Shown piece by piece: positions 1-8,352 of a stretch of 9,384 bases of DNA. The DNA is from an uncultured Mycoplasmatota bacterium (GTDB lineage Bacteria; Bacillota_I; Bacilli_A; RF39; UBA660): positions 1 to 9,384 of the forward strand of contig UWSL01000060.1 in the NCBI GenBank assembly GCA_900552975.1. Direction: 5' to 3'. Numbering within the stretch: the stretch's first letter is position 1; each line of letters begins with the position of its first letter. Below the pieces are notes generated by a model that searched no databases, was not told the DNA's origin, and was given only the letters and a program-made list of their open reading frames with translations. The translations under genes were made by a program, and so were the position numbers.

Positions 1-66
1 TTTACAAATATACTCTTTTCCACTTTATAAAGAGCCTTCACAAAAGGTTTTAACTCCCTTAAACAA

Positions 67-93
67 AAAGCGCCCCCTTATGGAGAGCGCTTT
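67..93 (-). terminator. Intrinsic terminator of the left minus-strand unit
   Basis: AAAGCGC at 67-73 pairs with GCGCTTT at 87-93. Read on the minus strand, the stem continues inward as TCTC against GGGG with two G-U wobbles, giving about 11 pairs around a CATAA loop. It is followed by TTTTTGTTT (T-run at about 69-61). On the plus strand the same wobbles become A-C mismatches, so the hairpin works best for minus-strand transcripts. It begins 27 bases past the stop codon of the HdeD-like gene, where a terminator is expected. Confidence 0.8.
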
Positions 94-120
94 GAAACCT
101 ACCGAATAATTCCTTTTCCC

Positions 121-675
121 CTATTGTTCCACGGGTCTCAAAGAATAACCGAAGAAAATAAGAGAAAATCCCCAATAAATAAAGGCAGCCGCACACAAAA
201 AAATAATAGAAAACGCAGCCGTAAAAGGTGAAGCGAAGAATAACAATCCAAGTATCAACAATAACAACCCGTTAACCAAATACAACCACCAATATCTATG
301 GGTAGAAACCATATTCAATGCAGAAAACAAATTCGCAATCCCTTTATACACAAAAATAAAGGCAAAAAAGAAAGGAAGCACAGCCTCGCTGAAAGATAAA
401 TTCCCGACTAATATAAACCCGATAAGTATATCGATAATTCCACCGGCAAGCCACCAGCCCCATCCTCGAACTTTTTGTTTAACATTGCCCGATACAATGA
501 GCTGAACAATTCCAAAAAGAATCAAAAGCCACCCTAACAACAGAGATAACACCTCGTATCCCAATGCCGGTTGAAACCATAGCCACAATCCGCAAGGGAT
601 CATCAATATACCCGTAATAATCAAAGCCCACCAATATTTGGTCTTTCCCCAAAAATGCATTGTTGCAATATCCAT
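121..675 (-). CDS. HdeD/DUF308 family membrane protein
   Basis: This is a 184-residue, strongly hydrophobic protein with six predicted membrane segments, at about residues 14-34, 40-62, 72-92, 98-118, 127-147 and 152-176. The repeated pattern of short helices with Gly-rich turns (GWLLILFGIVQLI, GGIIDILIGFILVG, VNGLLLLILGLLFF) is typical of the HdeD/DUF308 family. The family takes its name from E. coli HdeD, linked to acid resistance, but for most Bacteroidota members the biochemical role is unknown and should not be transferred. The start is ATG at 673-675; a second in-frame ATG lies five codons downstream and cannot be excluded. There is no Shine-Dalgarno sequence, only A/T-rich sequence upstream, as is usual in Bacteroidota. 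It follows trmN6 on the same strand after a 67-base gap and ends just before the terminator at 67-93, so the two may be co-transcribed. Confidence 0.8.
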   Translation of the reverse strand: MDIATMHFWGKTKYWWALIITGILMIPCGLWLWFQPALGYEVLSLLLGWLLILFGIVQLIVSGNVKQKVRGWGWWLAGGIIDILIGFILVGNLSFSEAVLPFFFAFIFVYKGIANLFSALNMVSTHRYWWLYLVNGLLLLILGLLFFASPFTAAFSIIFLCAAAFIYWGFSLIFFGYSLRPVEQ

Positions 676-742
676 AATTATTTATTTTAAATGATACAAT
701 CTTTGCTATACAACACATGGGACACCGTAATTGTTTCAGTGA

Positions 743-1456
743 CTACATCTTCAAATAAAAATCACGAGTAAGCATTATATATTCAAGAGTGTATCCCTCC
801 CCTCTTTTCTCTATGGAAAAAGCATTTTCTTCCAATGGTCTACGAGCCCTACTCCACTCCGACAACAATCGTTTAGGAGCTTTACCCGAAATACCCGAAA
901 CATAAGTAAACCGCACCGGATAGAATCCATACAACGAAGCAATAAAAATAAGATGTTCTTGTAAATCGGCCGGAGATACCAAAGATAACTTCCCATCGGG
1001 CAACAATAAATAGGACGCACCCTCGAATAAAACTTCATAATCAAGAGTTCCCGTATGTCGAGCCCGTTCTCTCTTGCCATCGGGCGGGCGCAAAGAATCT
1101 ATGAAATAAGGAGGATTAGATAAAATATGATGATACACCGGCTTTGTAGTTTTATCGTAAAACCTACAAAAATCCATACAATATACCGTTATCCTATCCT
1201 TCCACGGAGAAAGAGAGACATTGAACGCCGCCTCACTGGCCGCACCGAAGTCCAATTCTACGGCATCGATTCGAGCCAATGAACGTTGAGCCGCCATAAT
1301 CGCTATCAATCCTGTTCCTGTACCGATATCCAAAATGCGATTCGATTTTTCCACTCTGCTCCAAGCGCCCAATAATACGCCGTCAGTACCGACTCTCATT
1401 GCCGAACGCTCCTGATGTATCGTAAACTGTTTAAACTTAAAAAAAGAATTAATCAA
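743..1456 (-). CDS. trmN6: tRNA1(Val) (adenine(37)-N6)-methyltransferase, TrmN6/YfiC family
   Basis: This SAM-dependent class I methyltransferase is expected to methylate N6 of adenine 37 in tRNA-Val in the cytoplasm. Its 237 residues match the usual family length. The N-terminal signature NSFFKFKQFTIHQ...AMRVGTDGVLLGAW (residues 3-32) is characteristic. Motif I (SAM binding) is ILDIGTGTGL at 41-50, the acidic strand VELD lies at 66-69, and the catalytic NPPY is at 114-117, as in N6-adenine methyltransferases. The leftmost possible start is TTG at 1454-1456, directly preceded in frame by TGA (1457-1459). From memory of the family, Bacteroides homologues begin M-x-N-x-[FY]-F-x-F-K-Q, so this TTG sits exactly at the expected start. 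Either it is a genuine TTG start or the first base was altered at the nearby junction. No Shine-Dalgarno sequence is visible. The function is well supported; the exact 5' end is uncertain. Confidence 0.88.
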   Translation of the reverse strand: MINSFFKFKQFTIHQERSAMRVGTDGVLLGAWSRVEKSNRILDIGTGTGLIAIMAAQRSLARIDAVELDFGAASEAAFNVSLSPWKDRITVYCMDFCRFYDKTTKPVYHHILSNPPYFIDSLRPPDGKRERARHTGTLDYEVLFEGASYLLLPDGKLSLVSPADLQEHLIFIASLYGFYPVRFTYVSGISGKAPKRLLSEWSRARRPLEENAFSIEKRGEGYTLEYIMLTRDFYLKM

Positions 1457-1503
1457 TCAAAATCTTTTAAAAATTAACAAATTATTTATTAACAATTTAA
1501 AAA
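1450..1503. other. Junction between two genomes of different composition
   Basis: To the left, a Bacteroidales-like methyltransferase gene starts on the minus strand. To the right, an AddB reading frame is already under way on the plus strand with no start codon of its own. AddB-like sequence can be read back at least to about 1503 (NRRIFFYNLPETKELLF), and the frame stays open to a TGA at 1413-1415 inside the methyltransferase gene. The exact base of the switch cannot be fixed because both flanks are AT-rich here. GC content, codon use and translation-initiation signals differ on the two sides. I infer an assembly chimera. Confidence 0.75.
1473..1502. repeat. Two imperfect 15-base direct repeats at the junction
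   Basis: ATTAACAA occurs at 1473-1480 and again at 1488-1495, each followed by A/T-only sequence, giving a 15-base period. This may be chance in AT-rich DNA. It is recorded because it lies exactly where the two sequence types meet. Confidence 0.35.
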
Positions 1504-3551
1504 ATCGTCGTATCTTCTTTTATAATCTGCCTGAAACTAAGGAATTACTTTTTACTAAAAAAAATTTATGCAACATAACTGATGTTGAAATTATTAATAA
1601 CAATAAAATTACTTCCACAAAACATCAAATCTACGAAATTGATTCTATTGAAAATGAAGTGGTTTTTGTAGCTAATAAAATATGTAGTTTAATAAAATCT
1701 GGCATTAGTCCATCTAATATTTACCTAACAAATCTTAATGATTCGTATCGTAAGCTAATTAAGCGTATTTTTCCTATGTTTAATCTACCTATTACTTTAC
1801 AAGAACAACAAAGTATTTACGGAACTTTTATTGTAACTAAATTTTTTGAATTATATAATTCTGATATTTCGAAAACTCTAGAAGAAGTGAAAAACTTAGC
1901 TAATTCCAAAGATGCTGAAGAGATTTATAATCAGTTAATAACTGCTGTTAACAAGTATGCTTCTTTTGATAATTATGAACTAATTTATCCAATGCTTAAA
2001 CAAGATATAAAAGCCATAAAAATAAAAACAAAAGATTTAGAAAATTCGATTCATGAACAGAATTTAGATTATCCATTCAGAGAAGATGACTATATTTTCA
2101 TTATGTCTTTTAACCAAGGTATTCTCCCTGTTATACACAAAGATGAGGAATATTTAACTGATAAAGATAAAGAAGAATTAAGCATTTCATATACTGTTGA
2201 TTACAATATTAATGAAAGATTAACTTTAATAAACAAATTAACTAGTTTAAATAACGTTATAATAACTTATAAATTAAAAGCCGATGGGGAAGATTTTAAT
2301 ATTTCTAATATTAACGAAGAATTAAATTATGAAATTATTCGAAATAATCACATCGAGAACATTTATTCAAATCTTTATAATAAAATTAAACTAAATTCTT
2401 TAAAAGATGAATTTTATAAATATGGTACTAAAAGTTCACAACTTTATAGTTTAAATAAACATTATTTAACATTGCCATATAATACTTATCAACACTCTTT
2501 CACAGGCATTAACAAGAATGATTTTAAAGAATACTTAAATAATCATCTAACTTTATCATATAGTAGTATAGATAAATACAATCGTTGTCCTTTTTCTTAT
2601 TATGCAAACTATATTTTGAACTTAAACATTTATGAAGAAACTTTTTTTCAAATAATAGGAACACTTTTTCATAAAATCTTGGAAACTTTTAATCAAAATA
2701 ATTTATCTTATGATGAGCTTTGGGATAAAGAAGTCAATGATATAGAACATGACTTTACTCCTAAAGAAGAATTTTTTTTAAAACGTTTAAAAAAAGAATT
2801 AGCTTTTATAATTGAAACAATCAGCGAACAAGAAAATTTTACAGATTTAAAAGATGAATTACATGAAGAACGTGTTTATACAAGTCTTAGCGGTGATATG
2901 AAAATAACTTTTACAGGCGTTATTGATAAAATAAAATATAAAAAAGAAAACGATCAAACAATCATTGCTATCATTGATTACAAAACTGGCAACCCTAATT
3001 TAAGTTTAACTTCAATTCCATATGGAATAGATATGCAATTACCTATCTATATTTACTTAGCAAAGAACTCTCGTAAATTAAAAAATGTCAAAATAGCCGG
3101 TTTTTATCTTCAAAAAATTTTAAACAACGAAATAACTGTTGATAACTCTAGTTCTTATGAACAGCTAAAAAAGAAAAATCTTTTATTACAGGGCTATTCT
3201 AATGAAAATGTTGATATTTTATCTGTTTTTGATAAATCTTACATGGATAGTAACATAATAAAAGGCATGAAAGTAAAAAAAGATTATTCTTTTTATAGCT
3301 ACACCAAAGTTTTATCAGATGAAAAAATCGATCATATTTGTGATATCGTCGAGACTCAAATAAAAAATAGTGCCCAAAAAATTAGCGAAGCAGAGTTTCC
3401 GATTGCTCCTCGTAAAATAGGAAAGGAAAATAAAGGATGCGCTCTATGTAAATTTAAAGATTTATGCTACACAACAGCTGACGATATTGTCGAGTTAAAA
3501 GAACTAACTAAAGAAGATATTCTAGGAGGTGATACTAATGGCTTGGACTAA
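1503..3551 (+). CDS. addB: AddB helicase-nuclease subunit, 5'-truncated (C-terminal half)
   Basis: AddB is the partner of AddA in the AddAB complex, which unwinds and resects double-strand DNA ends for RecA loading. Numbered from the GTG at 1659 (630 residues), the protein shows a UvrD-C-like region (EVVFVANKICSLI, SFNQGILP at 150-157) and then a RecB-family nuclease domain with H338, D423, D440 and K442 (IIDYKTG) and the Q-x3-Y pair Q460/Y464. Four iron-sulfur cysteines are present: C310 (NRCPFSYY) and C594, C597, C603 (CALCKFKDLC), the known AddB C...C-x2-C-x5-C arrangement. Family members are about 1,100-1,200 residues, so roughly the first half is missing. GTG 1659 is the first in-frame start codon, but it has no Shine-Dalgarno sequence and AddB-like sequence continues upstream of it, so I do not believe it. 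The loss of the 5' end coincides with the switch to Bacteroidales-like DNA. The last 14 bases overlap addA. Confidence 0.9.
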   Translation, partial: NRRIFFYNLPETKELLFTKKNLCNITDVEIINNNKITSTKHQIYEIDSIENEVVFVANKICSLIKSGISPSNIYLTNLNDSYRKLIKRIFPMFNLPITLQEQQSIYGTFIVTKFFELYNSDISKTLEEVKNLANSKDAEEIYNQLITAVNKYASFDNYELIYPMLKQDIKAIKIKTKDLENSIHEQNLDYPFREDDYIFIMSFNQGILPVIHKDEEYLTDKDKEELSISYTVDYNINERLTLINKLTSLNNVIITYKLKADGEDFNISNINEELNYEIIRNNHIENIYSNLYNKIKLNSLKDEFYKYGTKSSQLYSLNKHYLTLPYNTYQHSFTGINKNDFKEYLNNHLTLSYSSIDKYNRCPFSYYANYILNLNIYEETFFQIIGTLFHKILETFNQNNLSYDELWDKEVNDIEHDFTPKEEFFLKRLKKELAFIIETISEQENFTDLKDELHEERVYTSLSGDMKITFTGVIDKIKYKKENDQTIIAIIDYKTGNPNLSLTSIPYGIDMQLPIYIYLAKNSRKLKNVKIAGFYLQKILNNEITVDNSSSYEQLKKKNLLLQGYSNENVDILSVFDKSYMDSNIIKGMKVKKDYSFYSYTKVLSDEKIDHICDIVETQIKNSAQKISEAEFPIAPRKIGKENKGCALCKFKDLCYTTADDIVELKELTKEDILGGDTNGLD
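3524..3533 (+). promoter_or_regulatory. Very strong Shine-Dalgarno site of addA
   Basis: AGGAGGTGAT is a 10-base perfect complement to the 3' end of bacterial 16S rRNA. It ends its AGGAGG core 8 bases before ATG 3538 and so fixes the addA start there. The in-frame GTG at 3529 lies inside this site and is not a start. The site is within the addB coding region, consistent with translational coupling. Confidence 0.9.
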
Positions 3552-6500
3552 AGAACAACAATTAGCTATCGATGAAGATGGTCAAAATATTATTGTCTCT
3601 GCTGGAGCAGGTTCCGGAAAAACTGCTGTTTTAACAGCTCGTACGATGCGTATTTTAAACTCAGGTGTTCATGTTAACGAATTACTTATTTTAACTTTCA
3701 CCAAAGCCGCAGCCGGCGAAATGAAAGAACGTATAAGAAAATCTATAAAAAAAGGTTTAGCTACTAATCCTCAACTTCAACATGAACTAGAACTAATTGA
3801 TCAAGCTTATATCACGACCTTTGATTCATTCGCTTTATCCGTCGTAAAAAAATATCATTATTTACTTAATATTTCTAATAATATAAGTATTTCTGAATCA
3901 TCTATTATTGAGATGCAAAAAACTAAAATAATGGATGAAGTATTTGAAAAAAACTATGCCAATCCAACTTCTGATTTTACAAATTTAATTAACGATTTTT
4001 GTATTAAAGATGATCAAGATATCAGAAATAGCGTCTTAAAGATTGCTTCCAAAATAGATGGTCTTCCTAATCGAGAAGAATACTTAGAAAATTATGAAAC
4101 TCAATATCTAAGTGACAACTTTATAATAGAATGTTTAAATGAATATGAAAAATTACTAAAAAATGAAATTTCTGAAATTCATAAACAAGCCGAAAATTTT
4201 TATCTTTTAATGGATGGTGAATATGAAACAAGGTGTGAAAAAGAACTAGCTAATCTTTATAATGCCCAAAGTATTGATGAAATTTATAATGCTTTGCTAT
4301 CCATTAAAATTCCTAGTTTGCCACGCGGTAGTGAAGACGAACAAAAAGAAGCTAAAGAAAACTTAAAGAAAGCCCTTACTAATTTATCAAATATTGTTCT
4401 TAATTATGGTAATACTCAAACAATAAAAGAAAACATTACAAAAACATTCACATATTCGCGAAGCATCATTGCTATTATCAAAGATTTTTTAAAGCAACTT
4501 CATGAGTATAAAGCACATAATGAAATATATGATTTTCAAGATATTGCTTTGTTATCTATTAAAATTTTAAAAGAAAATTCCCAAGTTCGCGAAGAATTAA
4601 AAAATACTTTTAAACAAATTATGATTGATGAATATCAAGATACTAATGATATTCAAGAAACTTTTATTAGTATGATTGAAAATAATAATGTTTATATGGT
4701 TGGTGATATCAAACAAAGTATTTATCGTTTTCGTAATGCTAACCCTTACATTTTTAAAAATAAATATGATAATTATGCACAGCACTTAAATGGTCTTAAA
4801 ATAGATTTAGTTAAAAATTTTCGTTCTCGTATAGAAGTTTTAGCTAATATTAATGAAATTTTTAATCTTGTTATGGATAATGTAATAGGGGGAGCAGAGT
4901 ATCACGAATCCCACCAAATGGTTTATGGTAACACCACTTATATTGAAGAAGGCAAAACTGACCAAAACTATAATTGCCAAATTTTAGAATATGAGTTAGA
5001 TAAAGAAAGTCCATACACAAAAGAAGAAATTGAAATTTTTACTATAGCTAGAGATATTCAAGAAAAAATTAATAATCATTACCAAGTATTTGATAAAGAT
5101 GAAAAAGCCTTAAAAGATATTACCTACAACGATTTTGTTATTTTAATGGATCGTACTTCTGATTTTAATCTTTATAAAAAAATCTTTGAATACATGGGAA
5201 TTCCTTTAACTTTATATAAAGATGAAAAACTCAATAATTCTGATGATATCTATATTTTAAAAAATATTATCGACTTTATTGTTAAAATAAACCTTCAAGA
5301 ATTTGATAACAGTTTTAAATATGACTTTGTTAGTATTGCTAGAAGCTATCTTTATAACTTAAGTGATCAAGAAATCTTTACTTGCTTTAAAAACAATGAT
5401 TTTTTTCATAACCGAGTTTATAATGATCTAAAAGAATTAAGTGATCAATTATCATTTTCTACTATAAGTAATTTAGTTTATTTAATTGTTAAAAAAACTA
5501 AAATGTATGAAAAATTATTACAAATATCTAACATTGAAGCATCTATAACGCGTATTGATAAATTGCTTGATATAGCGTCTAATCTAGCTACTTTAGGATA
5601 TAACATCTATACATTTAGAGACTACTTAAATGAATTAATTGAAAAAAACTATGACATGAAATATAGTGTCTTAGGTAGTAATTCTAATTCCGTCAAAATA
5701 ATGACTATTCACAAATCTAAAGGATTAGAATATCATATTTGTTACTACAGTGGCTTATACAAGTCATTTAATATAAGTGACTTAAAAGAACGTTTCTTAA
5801 TTGATAATACTTATGGTATCATAACACCTTTTTATAGTGAAGGAATCAATGAATCAATGCTCAAGTATCTTGTCAAATATCATTATTTGGAAGAAGAAGT
5901 ATCTGAAAAAATTCGTTTATTTTATGTTGCTTTAACAAGAGCCAAAGAGCAAATGATAATGATAACTCCTAAAGTAGATGAAAAATCATATTTATTAGAT
6001 GAAAATAATACTATTGAACTTGGTGTAAGAAGAAAATATCGTTCTTTCTCAGATATCTTAAATTCTATTAAAGATAAAATTGTTAAATATTATGAAACAA
6101 TTGATTTAATTAAGTTAAATATTACTAATGAATATTTATTTAATAATAAAAAATTACCAGAAATACCAGATAATGCAGTAGAAACTTTCGAAGTAACAGA
6201 GCTTACATTACCTGAAACTACGGAAATTGAAAAAGAACATTTTTCAAAAAAATTAAATGAACTTATTGATAAAAAAACAGCCAATAATTTAGAATTTGGT
6301 CTAGAATTCCACGAAAGTCTTGAGTTAATTAACTTTAAAAATCCCGACTACACATTAATTGATAATTCATTCATTGCTACCAAAATAAAAAAATTCTTAA
6401 CTAACCAACTCTTATCTAATATTCAAGAAGCTACTATATATAAAGAATATGAATTTATTTACATCAAAAAAGACACTGAATATCATGGTATAATAGATTT

Positions 6501-6675
6501 AATGTTAGAGTATAAAGATCGTATTGATATCATTGACTACAAATTAAGTAACATCAAAGATGAAAACTATTTAAAACAATTAAATGGCTATAAAAATTAT
6601 ATTGAAAAAATTTCAAATAAAAAAACTAATATTTATTTATATTCAATAATGAACGAAACTGTAGAAAAATTATAA
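3538..6675 (+). CDS. addA: AddA ATP-dependent helicase-nuclease subunit
   Basis: AddA is the 3'-to-5' SF1A helicase and one of the two nucleases of the AddAB double-strand-break resection complex. The 1045-residue protein (about 1,230 in B. subtilis, so short) has all UvrD-type motifs. These are the Q-motif-like WTKEQQLAI at 3-11, Walker A AGAGSGKT at 22-29 (K28), Walker B IDEYQD at 363-368, motif III VGDIKQSIYRFR, motif IV NFRSR at 427-431, motif V TIHKSKGLEY at 723-732 and motif VI YVALTRAKEQ at 796-805. The C-terminal RecB-like nuclease has H925 (GLEFHESLE), D987, D1000 and K1002 (IDYK) and Q1014/Y1018, so it should be active. Expression is presumably coupled to addB, which it overlaps by 14 bases. 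No frameshift or missing catalytic residue is visible. The shorter length appears to reflect compact linkers rather than domain loss, judged by eye. Confidence 0.95.
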   Translation: MAWTKEQQLAIDEDGQNIIVSAGAGSGKTAVLTARTMRILNSGVHVNELLILTFTKAAAGEMKERIRKSIKKGLATNPQLQHELELIDQAYITTFDSFALSVVKKYHYLLNISNNISISESSIIEMQKTKIMDEVFEKNYANPTSDFTNLINDFCIKDDQDIRNSVLKIASKIDGLPNREEYLENYETQYLSDNFIIECLNEYEKLLKNEISEIHKQAENFYLLMDGEYETRCEKELANLYNAQSIDEIYNALLSIKIPSLPRGSEDEQKEAKENLKKALTNLSNIVLNYGNTQTIKENITKTFTYSRSIIAIIKDFLKQLHEYKAHNEIYDFQDIALLSIKILKENSQVREELKNTFKQIMIDEYQDTNDIQETFISMIENNNVYMVGDIKQSIYRFRNANPYIFKNKYDNYAQHLNGLKIDLVKNFRSRIEVLANINEIFNLVMDNVIGGAEYHESHQMVYGNTTYIEEGKTDQNYNCQILEYELDKESPYTKEEIEIFTIARDIQEKINNHYQVFDKDEKALKDITYNDFVILMDRTSDFNLYKKIFEYMGIPLTLYKDEKLNNSDDIYILKNIIDFIVKINLQEFDNSFKYDFVSIARSYLYNLSDQEIFTCFKNNDFFHNRVYNDLKELSDQLSFSTISNLVYLIVKKTKMYEKLLQISNIEASITRIDKLLDIASNLATLGYNIYTFRDYLNELIEKNYDMKYSVLGSNSNSVKIMTIHKSKGLEYHICYYSGLYKSFNISDLKERFLIDNTYGIITPFYSEGINESMLKYLVKYHYLEEEVSEKIRLFYVALTRAKEQMIMITPKVDEKSYLLDENNTIELGVRRKYRSFSDILNSIKDKIVKYYETIDLIKLNITNEYLFNNKKLPEIPDNAVETFEVTELTLPETTEIEKEHFSKKLNELIDKKTANNLEFGLEFHESLELINFKNPDYTLIDNSFIATKIKKFLTNQLLSNIQEATIYKEYEFIYIKKDTEYHGIIDLMLEYKDRIDIIDYKLSNIKDENYLKQLNGYKNYIEKISNKKTNIYLYSIMNETVEKL

Positions 6676-6679
6676 GGAG
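6674..6679 (+). promoter_or_regulatory. Shine-Dalgarno site overlapping the addA stop
   Basis: AAGGAG shares two bases with the addA stop codon TAA (6673-6675) and stands 8 bases before ATG 6688. It fixes that start and ties the following gene to addA. Confidence 0.85.
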
Positions 6680-6687
6680 ATTAAAGT

Positions 6688-8352
6688 ATGGAAGTAAGTA
6701 GTATTCAAAAAAAATCTAAAAAAAATATTTCTGTTATTATTGATGCTATTATTAAACTCATCAGCAATCAAGATTTTTTAATTGAAAATACTGAATACTA
6801 CTATAACCATGAAGGCCGTCAAAGTTATCTTTATAATTTATATTTATTAAAAATTATTATTAACAGCAATGAATACATTGCTTACAAATATAAACAGTAT
6901 TTACTACAAATTAAAAAAAAGTTAAATGAAAAAACTTCAATCGGTGAAATTTCTATTGCTAAAATTACTAACATAGAATGTAAAAATGTTTTAGATTTAA
7001 CAAGAAAAGTTAAAAAAAATCTTTTAAATAAATCGTTTTATTTAGATCTTAGTGATAATAGATTATATTTTAATGAAGAATGGATTGATATGCCTTGGTT
7101 ATGTTCATTTATTGCTCTTATTTTAGACAATCCTCATCCTAAAAAAGCTCATCGTGATATTACAATTTGTTATACTATTCCTAAAAGAGATGTCAAAAAA
7201 GTTAATTCCCCTGAGGAACTTTTAGACTTTTTAAGTCATTTTATCTTTTTTAGTATTAAAGTAAAATATACAGATAAAACAAAAGAAGTTAAGGAAAATA
7301 ATATTTTAATAATTAAAAATGCTGCTATTAATTATTTAAAACATTTTAAAAAGTATAAATATGGATTAGAAAGTGAAGAATTATATCTTGTTTTTTATAA
7401 ATTGCTAAAAAATGAATGTACTAAGCAAGGTTTTGTACTAGAAGAAGAAGCGGATAAATTAACTAATGTAAATGCCAAATATTTAAAACATATCTCTAAA
7501 AGCTTGCCAACTAATTTTTATGATTATCAATTAAGTAAACAAGTTCATATTATTGAAAATATTATTTGGCAATTAAGTAATGACCTAACAATGTTAGAAT
7601 ATATAAATTCTTATTTTGATTCAACATTACAATTTTTAACTACCTCCAAGATAAAACAAAATAAACTTACATACGGAATGTTAAAAAAGGTTAATAATTT
7701 CCAAGATATAAGAATCTTATTAGTCTTAATAATTCAAAAATTTTCTTTACAATACCTATTTAATGCAGAAGAAATAGATTATAGCTTACTCGACTTGAGA
7801 TCTTTTAAACCAGAATACATGAATCAAATTTGTGAGCAAAAAGAAGAAAAACTTAAGAATCAAATTAAAGACTTAGAGCTTGAAATTTCTTCTCATAAAA
7901 TGGCTATTGATAAATGTAAACATACTAGACAAAACTTAAATAAATATAAACTTGGTCCAGCTCAATACCAAGAGGAACTTGAAAAATGTGTTGGTAAAAT
8001 GAATCGAGCCAGTATTAATATTGCTACACTTAACTCTAATATGGCTTCTTTAAAAAAAGAATATGAAACTTTAAAGAAAAATCATGAACAAAAGTATAAA
8101 AATATTGAATTATATAATTATAATCATTCTATAATAAGTCATATTTGTAATTCTATTTCTGGTTGTAACTTTTATTTAAAGACTAACAATAATAATGAAT
8201 TAATGGAAAATATAATTGTTTTTGAAGATTATAAAAAATCAGATAATACTTTCTATTTAGAAATATCCTTTAAAGATTTATTAAAAATAAGTAATACCAG
8301 TGTCATAACTAGTATAGAAGAACAATTTGATTTACCAAAATTGGCCAAATAG
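6688..8352 (+). CDS. Hypothetical protein with C-terminal coiled coil, in the addAB operon
   Basis: I do not recognise this 554-residue protein. It is Lys/Asn/Ile-rich and has no signal peptide, no membrane segment, no Walker motif and no CxxC pair, so it is probably cytoplasmic. The N-terminal part (about 1-120) looks helical. A patch with more conserved-looking aromatics and charges follows (SFYLDLSDNRLYF, EEWIDMPWLC, HPKKAHRDITICYTIPKRD), then a further helical region. Residues about 383-472 are heptad-like and rich in K, E, L and N, forming a coiled coil broken near 420-425 (KYKLGPAQ), which could fold back as a hairpin. About 80 residues follow the coil. The gene starts 12 bases after addA stops, with its Shine-Dalgarno site overlapping the addA stop, so it is almost certainly co-transcribed. 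A role with AddAB or in another DNA transaction is possible on context alone. It could equally be an unrelated housekeeping gene. Confidence 0.8.
   Translation: MEVSSIQKKSKKNISVIIDAIIKLISNQDFLIENTEYYYNHEGRQSYLYNLYLLKIIINSNEYIAYKYKQYLLQIKKKLNEKTSIGEISIAKITNIECKNVLDLTRKVKKNLLNKSFYLDLSDNRLYFNEEWIDMPWLCSFIALILDNPHPKKAHRDITICYTIPKRDVKKVNSPEELLDFLSHFIFFSIKVKYTDKTKEVKENNILIIKNAAINYLKHFKKYKYGLESEELYLVFYKLLKNECTKQGFVLEEEADKLTNVNAKYLKHISKSLPTNFYDYQLSKQVHIIENIIWQLSNDLTMLEYINSYFDSTLQFLTTSKIKQNKLTYGMLKKVNNFQDIRILLVLIIQKFSLQYLFNAEEIDYSLLDLRSFKPEYMNQICEQKEEKLKNQIKDLELEISSHKMAIDKCKHTRQNLNKYKLGPAQYQEELEKCVGKMNRASINIATLNSNMASLKKEYETLKKNHEQKYKNIELYNYNHSIISHICNSISGCNFYLKTNNNNELMENIIVFEDYKKSDNTFYLEISFKDLLKISNTSVITSIEEQFDLPKLAK

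Noticed and set aside
479..718. Minus-strand open frame of 79 codons over the HdeD-like gene
   Set aside because: It overlaps the well-supported membrane protein in another frame and its translation has no recognisable family features.
811..1080. Minus-strand open frame of 89 codons inside trmN6
   Set aside because: It lies entirely within the methyltransferase gene in a different frame and shows no coding character.
1450..1510. Insertion site of a mobile element or true horizontal transfer of addAB
   Set aside because: There is no integrase, transposase, terminal inverted repeat, target duplication or tRNA at the boundary, and addB is cut through its middle; the short ATTAACAA repeats are not enough.
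2889..2893. AGCGG, the B. subtilis Chi sequence, at 2889 and again at 7449
   Set aside because: A five-base match found twice in this stretch carries no weight, and the Chi sequence of this lineage is unknown.
4597..4785. Minus-strand open frame opposite addA Walker B region
   Set aside because: It is antisense to conserved helicase motifs; long stop-free stretches in AT-rich DNA opposite a real gene are expected here, and the Ile/Phe/Asn-rich translation is an antisense artefact.
6090..6284. Minus-strand open frame opposite the addA C-terminal region
   Set aside because: It is antisense to addA, has no SD site and gives a low-complexity translation.
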